From CAYPYI01 sp964415085 (GTDB lineage Bacteria; Bacillota; Clostridia; Tissierellales; Tissierellaceae), in NCBI GenBank assembly GCA_964415085.1, contig CAYPYI010000027.1:1-17688 (forward strand): a stretch of 17,688 bases of DNA. Direction: 5' to 3'. Below, piece by piece: positions 14,820-17,688 of the stretch (position 1 is its first letter; every line of letters begins with the position of its first letter). The notes below the pieces were generated by a model. That model saw only the letters and a program-made list of their open reading frames with translations, did no database searches and was not told the origin of the DNA. The position numbers were made by a program, and so were the translations under genes.

Positions 14820-15155
14820 CTAATCTATATTTTTCTCATTTGATAGTTCTTCACTTTTTTCTAAATCCTGTTTTAATAATTCATAATTATTAATATTTTC
14901 AACTATTAATCTAATTATATCTAAGTTTATTCCCTCATTAATATTTAATGAGTAGAATATAAATTGCTCTTCTCGCCTGTCTTTTACTATATTCATATCT
15001 CTTAACCTACCCAAGTGTTTAGATACATTTGGTTGAGATATACCTGTTATTTCAGTTAACTCAGACACACAAAGCTCTTTATGATATAAAAGGACAATAA
15101 GCCTCATTCTCGTTTCATCTGATAACAATTTAAAAAAGTTATTTAATGCATTCAT
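14820..15155 (-). CDS. ArsR-family winged-helix regulator
   Basis: A 111-residue ArsR/SmtB-type repressor. The helix-turn-helix (about 28-52: ELCVSELTEITGISQPNVSKHLGRLRDMNIV) and wing (DRREEQFIFYSL, 59-70) are typical. Classic arsenic/cadmium sensors have ELCVCEL here; this protein has ELCVSEL, so only C29 remains and the paired-cysteine metal site is broken. It may sense something else, or be a redox switch through the single cysteine. GGAG stands 8 bases before the ATG. Its gene ends 14 bases before the HAD start, so it probably regulates itself and the phosphatase. Confidence 0.88.
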   Translation of the reverse strand: MNALNNFFKLLSDETRMRLIVLLYHKELCVSELTEITGISQPNVSKHLGRLRDMNIVKDRREEQFIFYSLNINEGINLDIIRLIVENINNYELLKQDLEKSEELSNEKNID

Positions 15156-15228
15156 TTTTATTCTCCTTTACCACATTTTATATAGCATGTTTTTGCTTTT
15201 CCCTTCCTTACTTTTTGCTATACATACT

Positions 15229-15257
15229 ATTATACATATTGTATTATATATTTCCAA
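15229..15257 (-). promoter_or_regulatory. Promoter and operator candidate for arsR-HAD
   Basis: TTGGAA (15252-15257) and a perfect TATAAT (15229-15234) are 17 bases apart on the minus strand. The dyad ATACA-TAT-TGTAT (15232-15244) lies between them, and TATGTATA occurs twice as a direct repeat downstream of the spacer. Either could be the ArsR site. The promoter is convincing; the operator is tentative. Confidence 0.55.
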
Positions 15258-15293
15258 TAAATTTAATTATAAAATATATGTAATAAAGAATGA

Positions 15294-16202
15294 TTATTCG
15301 TAGTCCTTCATAATTTCATCTATTAATTCACATTCAACTTGCCTACAATTTGGCGAAATTTCCATATATGTTTTTAGCAACCTATAATATTGTTTTTCAT
15401 AATCATACTCCATAAGAGTCCTTATAATTTCTCTTAAATCCTCTCTCTTATTTTCTTCAATACAAATTCCTATAATCATACATAATGATCTAAAGTCAAT
15501 ACTAAATAAATATTTATCTTTTATCATTCTTAGTAAACTAGTTTTGTATTTTTGTAAGTTTCCATATGAAGATATCATGTATGTTAGTATACCTGATGTA
15601 TTTACTATTTTTTCATTTTCCAAAAATGTTTCAAATAACCCAATGCTACCTATGTCGTCTATAAATAAATACATATCATGAGACTTAGCATACTGTGCTG
15701 ATTCTACATCACAACTAGGAACAACAGATGACAATATATTTTCTTTCATTGGATTATATATATCTATAATATTAAATTCTTCTAATATAGATTTTATTTC
15801 TTCTAAAATTTCTACTTTTTCATTTAAATAATCTAATCTTTCTAATTGATTATCTTCAGATAATGAGAATCTCTGTTTCAACTCTTCTTTTTTTATATTA
15901 TTATTTAATAAATTAATTTCATTTTTTATTTTAGTAATTACTCCACGCAACACAAATGGATTTACAAATTCTTTAATATCACTTAAGATATTATACCTAT
16001 ACAGCATGCATATTGATGTTGTTGTTAGTATAACATCACTCTCTGGAATAATTTTCATAGGTGCGGCAGAATCGAAAAAACAATTTTCATCATCCCCCAT
16101 GTACTCTATTATCTTATATAACTCTCCTATATCCTCAGACATGAAAGTAATTAATACTTCTCTATTCATATAACTATCCATTACTGTTTTATACTTCTTC
16201 AT
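15294..16202 (-). CDS. Unknown 302-residue protein, paralogue of the upstream gene, possibly PIN-like
   Basis: I do not recognise a named family. It is collinear with the 301-residue protein encoded just upstream. SDVILTTTSICMLYRYNILSD (55-75) matches DTLVLTISSILFFETYDLLD, IIDIYN (145-150) matches IIEVYG, and YAKSHDMYLFIDD (171-183) matches YAARMDYTLLVDD. The buried strand ending in DD, followed by a helix and a short T/S-containing segment, resembles the C-terminal acidic centre of PIN-like nucleases, with a charged helical insert at 90-145. The C-terminal third is helical. The stop of the preceding gene is 16 bases away and the ribosome site (AAAGGGGG) sits in that gap. No terminator follows, so it may run on into arsR. 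Confidence 0.65.
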   Translation of the reverse strand: MKKYKTVMDSYMNREVLITFMSEDIGELYKIIEYMGDDENCFFDSAAPMKIIPESDVILTTTSICMLYRYNILSDIKEFVNPFVLRGVITKIKNEINLLNNNIKKEELKQRFSLSEDNQLERLDYLNEKVEILEEIKSILEEFNIIDIYNPMKENILSSVVPSCDVESAQYAKSHDMYLFIDDIGSIGLFETFLENEKIVNTSGILTYMISSYGNLQKYKTSLLRMIKDKYLFSIDFRSLCMIIGICIEENKREDLREIIRTLMEYDYEKQYYRLLKTYMEISPNCRQVECELIDEIMKDYE

Positions 16203-16218
16203 AAAACTTAGACCCCCT

Positions 16219-17124
16219 TTAGCTATGCTCTAACGAATCCAAATGTAATGTATCTTTAATTAACATTTTATAATATCCATTTACATCACTTTTTACCATT
16301 AATTCTAATATATCATCCAGATCCATATTATCACTATCTTTTATATTATAACTCATCTTTAATAATGATGATTTATCTATAACATAATTATATCTATTTC
16401 CTATAAGCTCTTTTATTAGCTTGTAGTATTCTTTTAAATTATATATATATACAGTATTGATAAATCCAGCTAGATTAGATATCTTATCTCTTTTTATATT
16501 AAATAAATCTCTAAATACCTCTGATGTTACATAATCATCCACCAATAATGTATAATCCATTCTTGCAGCGTATGTTCCGCTATCTAAATCAGCATAAATA
16601 AATAAATCATCTATATAGTTTACATTATTCTCATCTAATTCATCTTCTGGTTCATATGCTCCATATACTTCAATAATATTACAATTTTCAAACCAATCTA
16701 ATATTTTTTCAATTTGTTCTGCATTTTTAGTATATTTGTCTATTCTTTCTTCTATATCAGATTTATCAATATAAATGGTATCTTCATATCTTTTGTACTC
16801 TTCATTAAGCTGAGAATAAATATAATCTTCTTCCAGTAAAAAATATTCTACAGTTGAATTTAATATATGAATATCGAAATTATCTCTTAACTTATCTAAT
16901 AAATCATAAGTTTCAAAAAACAAAATAGAAGATATAGTAAGAACCAAAGTATCTTTTAAATCTATCTCCTGTGGCTTACCTATATTAAATCTATAATAAT
17001 CAGAATTTTTTATCTCATCTATTACATCTTTTAACTCAAAATAACTCTCACTTATAAACGTTATTGCTCCTAAACCTTCACTATACTTTTTAATATTTTC
17101 TTTGTAGAGTAAACTACTATTCAA
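16219..17124 (-). CDS. Unknown 301-residue protein, tandem paralogue, possibly PIN-like, TTG start
   Basis: A diverged sister of the downstream 302-residue protein; see the matching blocks there. Conserved-looking points are D58 (DTLVLTISS), the DLLDKL helix at 74-79, a long charged helical insert (about 95-145), NCNIIEVYG (148-155), an acidic linker EPEDELDE, and YAARMDYTLLVDD (185-197). The last block, with its DD, resembles the third acidic position of PIN-like folds, but the first aspartate is not in a standard PIN context, so nuclease activity is unproven. The start is TTG at 17124, supported by GGGAGG with 9 bases of spacing; there is no ATG nearby. No signal peptide or membrane helix. 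Confidence 0.65.
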   Translation of the reverse strand: MNSSLLYKENIKKYSEGLGAITFISESYFELKDVIDEIKNSDYYRFNIGKPQEIDLKDTLVLTISSILFFETYDLLDKLRDNFDIHILNSTVEYFLLEEDYIYSQLNEEYKRYEDTIYIDKSDIEERIDKYTKNAEQIEKILDWFENCNIIEVYGAYEPEDELDENNVNYIDDLFIYADLDSGTYAARMDYTLLVDDYVTSEVFRDLFNIKRDKISNLAGFINTVYIYNLKEYYKLIKELIGNRYNYVIDKSSLLKMSYNIKDSDNMDLDDILELMVKSDVNGYYKMLIKDTLHLDSLEHS

Positions 17125-17207
17125 ACCAAACTACCTCCCAGTGAATTATATGTCCACTATTTTCTATCCATTATCATTATATACTAAATACATGTAAAAT
17201 AACATAT

Positions 17208-17688
17208 TTATACAAAAATCCCATTTTTATCTTTTTTCTTTTTCTTTAACTCAACAAATGAATATCCTCTGATTAAATTATCTTTAACATTTTGTATAAA
17301 TTCATTATAAGTAATATAATAATTATTTTCTCTTTCAATAACATATCCATCCTGAGTAATTTCTTTTTCAAATAATTCAAACATATTATAAGTGGGTTTA
17401 TTCTCTTTTAAATTATCTTTTATATATTTAAATACAATCTCATTTTTACTATCTTTAACCGCTTTTTCTTCTACATAATTAAGGCTTAATAATTTATATT
17501 TATTAAATTCATTTGCTACTTGTCTTACATATATACCATCTTTAACATAAAGTATAATTGGACTTATAATATTGCTTTTTATAAGTCCTTTTTCATCTAC
17601 TTCTAAAAAATATATCGTTATAATTGCTAAATTGTTATTATTATGAGTTAATGAAGTTAATAAATTTACACAACAGGATAATATTATA
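17208..17688 (-). CDS. Partial CDS (C-terminal part) of unknown function
   Basis: A minus-strand frame stays open for 160 codons from the right edge to a TAA at 17208-17210; its start is outside the window. In DNA this AT-rich, a stop-free run of that length in one frame is strong evidence for a real gene. The visible part includes NLAIITIYFLEVDEKG, a strand-rich section SPIILYVKDGIYVRQVANEF, and a lysine-rich tail ending KKKKDKNGIFV. I do not recognise the family. It reads in the same direction as the two paralogues 83 bases downstream. A TATAAT at 17176-17181 in that gap has no good -35, so co-transcription is likely but not certain. Confidence 0.7.
   Translation of the reverse strand, partial: IILSCCVNLLTSLTHNNNNLAIITIYFLEVDEKGLIKSNIISPIILYVKDGIYVRQVANEFNKYKLLSLNYVEEKAVKDSKNEIVFKYIKDNLKENKPTYNMFELFEKEITQDGYVIERENNYYITYNEFIQNVKDNLIRGYSFVELKKKKKDKNGIFV

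Overview
The window is AT-rich DNA with Clostridia-like coding habits: strong GGAGG ribosome sites, heavy AGA and ATA use, and short U-tailed hairpin terminators. A low-GC Firmicute of the Clostridiaceae/Peptostreptococcaceae type is most likely; the genus cannot be fixed from this stretch. A run of 10 N inside potA shows that this is a draft or metagenome scaffold. Almost everything reads on the minus strand. The exceptions are the first gene (a short-chain dehydrogenase), a DsrE-family gene at 11364-11735, and a proposed small RNA near 13590.

Layout. 1-850: UcpA-like dehydrogenase, ending at a terminator shared with the next, convergent unit. 850-3034: two membrane transporters in one unit, a DMT/EamA permease followed by an IT-superfamily-like permease. 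3111-7561: a complete polyamine uptake operon under a consensus promoter, with an XRE-cupin regulator followed by potA, potB, potC and potD and closed by a terminator. The pot genes overlap by 1-8 bases, so they are translationally coupled. 7587-9300: a small CPYC glutaredoxin with its own promoter and an operator-like dyad, and the branched-chain amino acid carrier brnQ. 9294-11265: a protein of unknown function, a GNAT acetyltransferase and a secreted/membrane protein of unknown function. 11280-11797: a DsrE-family sulfur-relay-like protein on the plus strand, with an unusual inverted repeat in front. 11798-13466: an M55 (DppA-type) D-aminopeptidase-like gene coupled to a DUF4438 gene.

13467-14137 is the only long gap between genes. 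It contains a strong plus-strand promoter and, about 100 bases further on, a plus-strand terminator with no ORF between them: a good candidate for an undescribed small RNA. 14138-15257 is an arsR-family regulator with a HAD phosphatase. 15294-17688 is a minus-strand run of three unrecognised genes. Two are diverged tandem paralogues with a PIN-like look, and the third is a partial gene running off the right edge.

Two observations deserve most attention. One is the putative small RNA. The other is a 19-base motif (ATAC-N6-GGGGTATA) shared by the control regions of the glutaredoxin and DsrE genes. It resembles CsoR/CstR-type operators and would tie two thiol/sulfur genes into one response.
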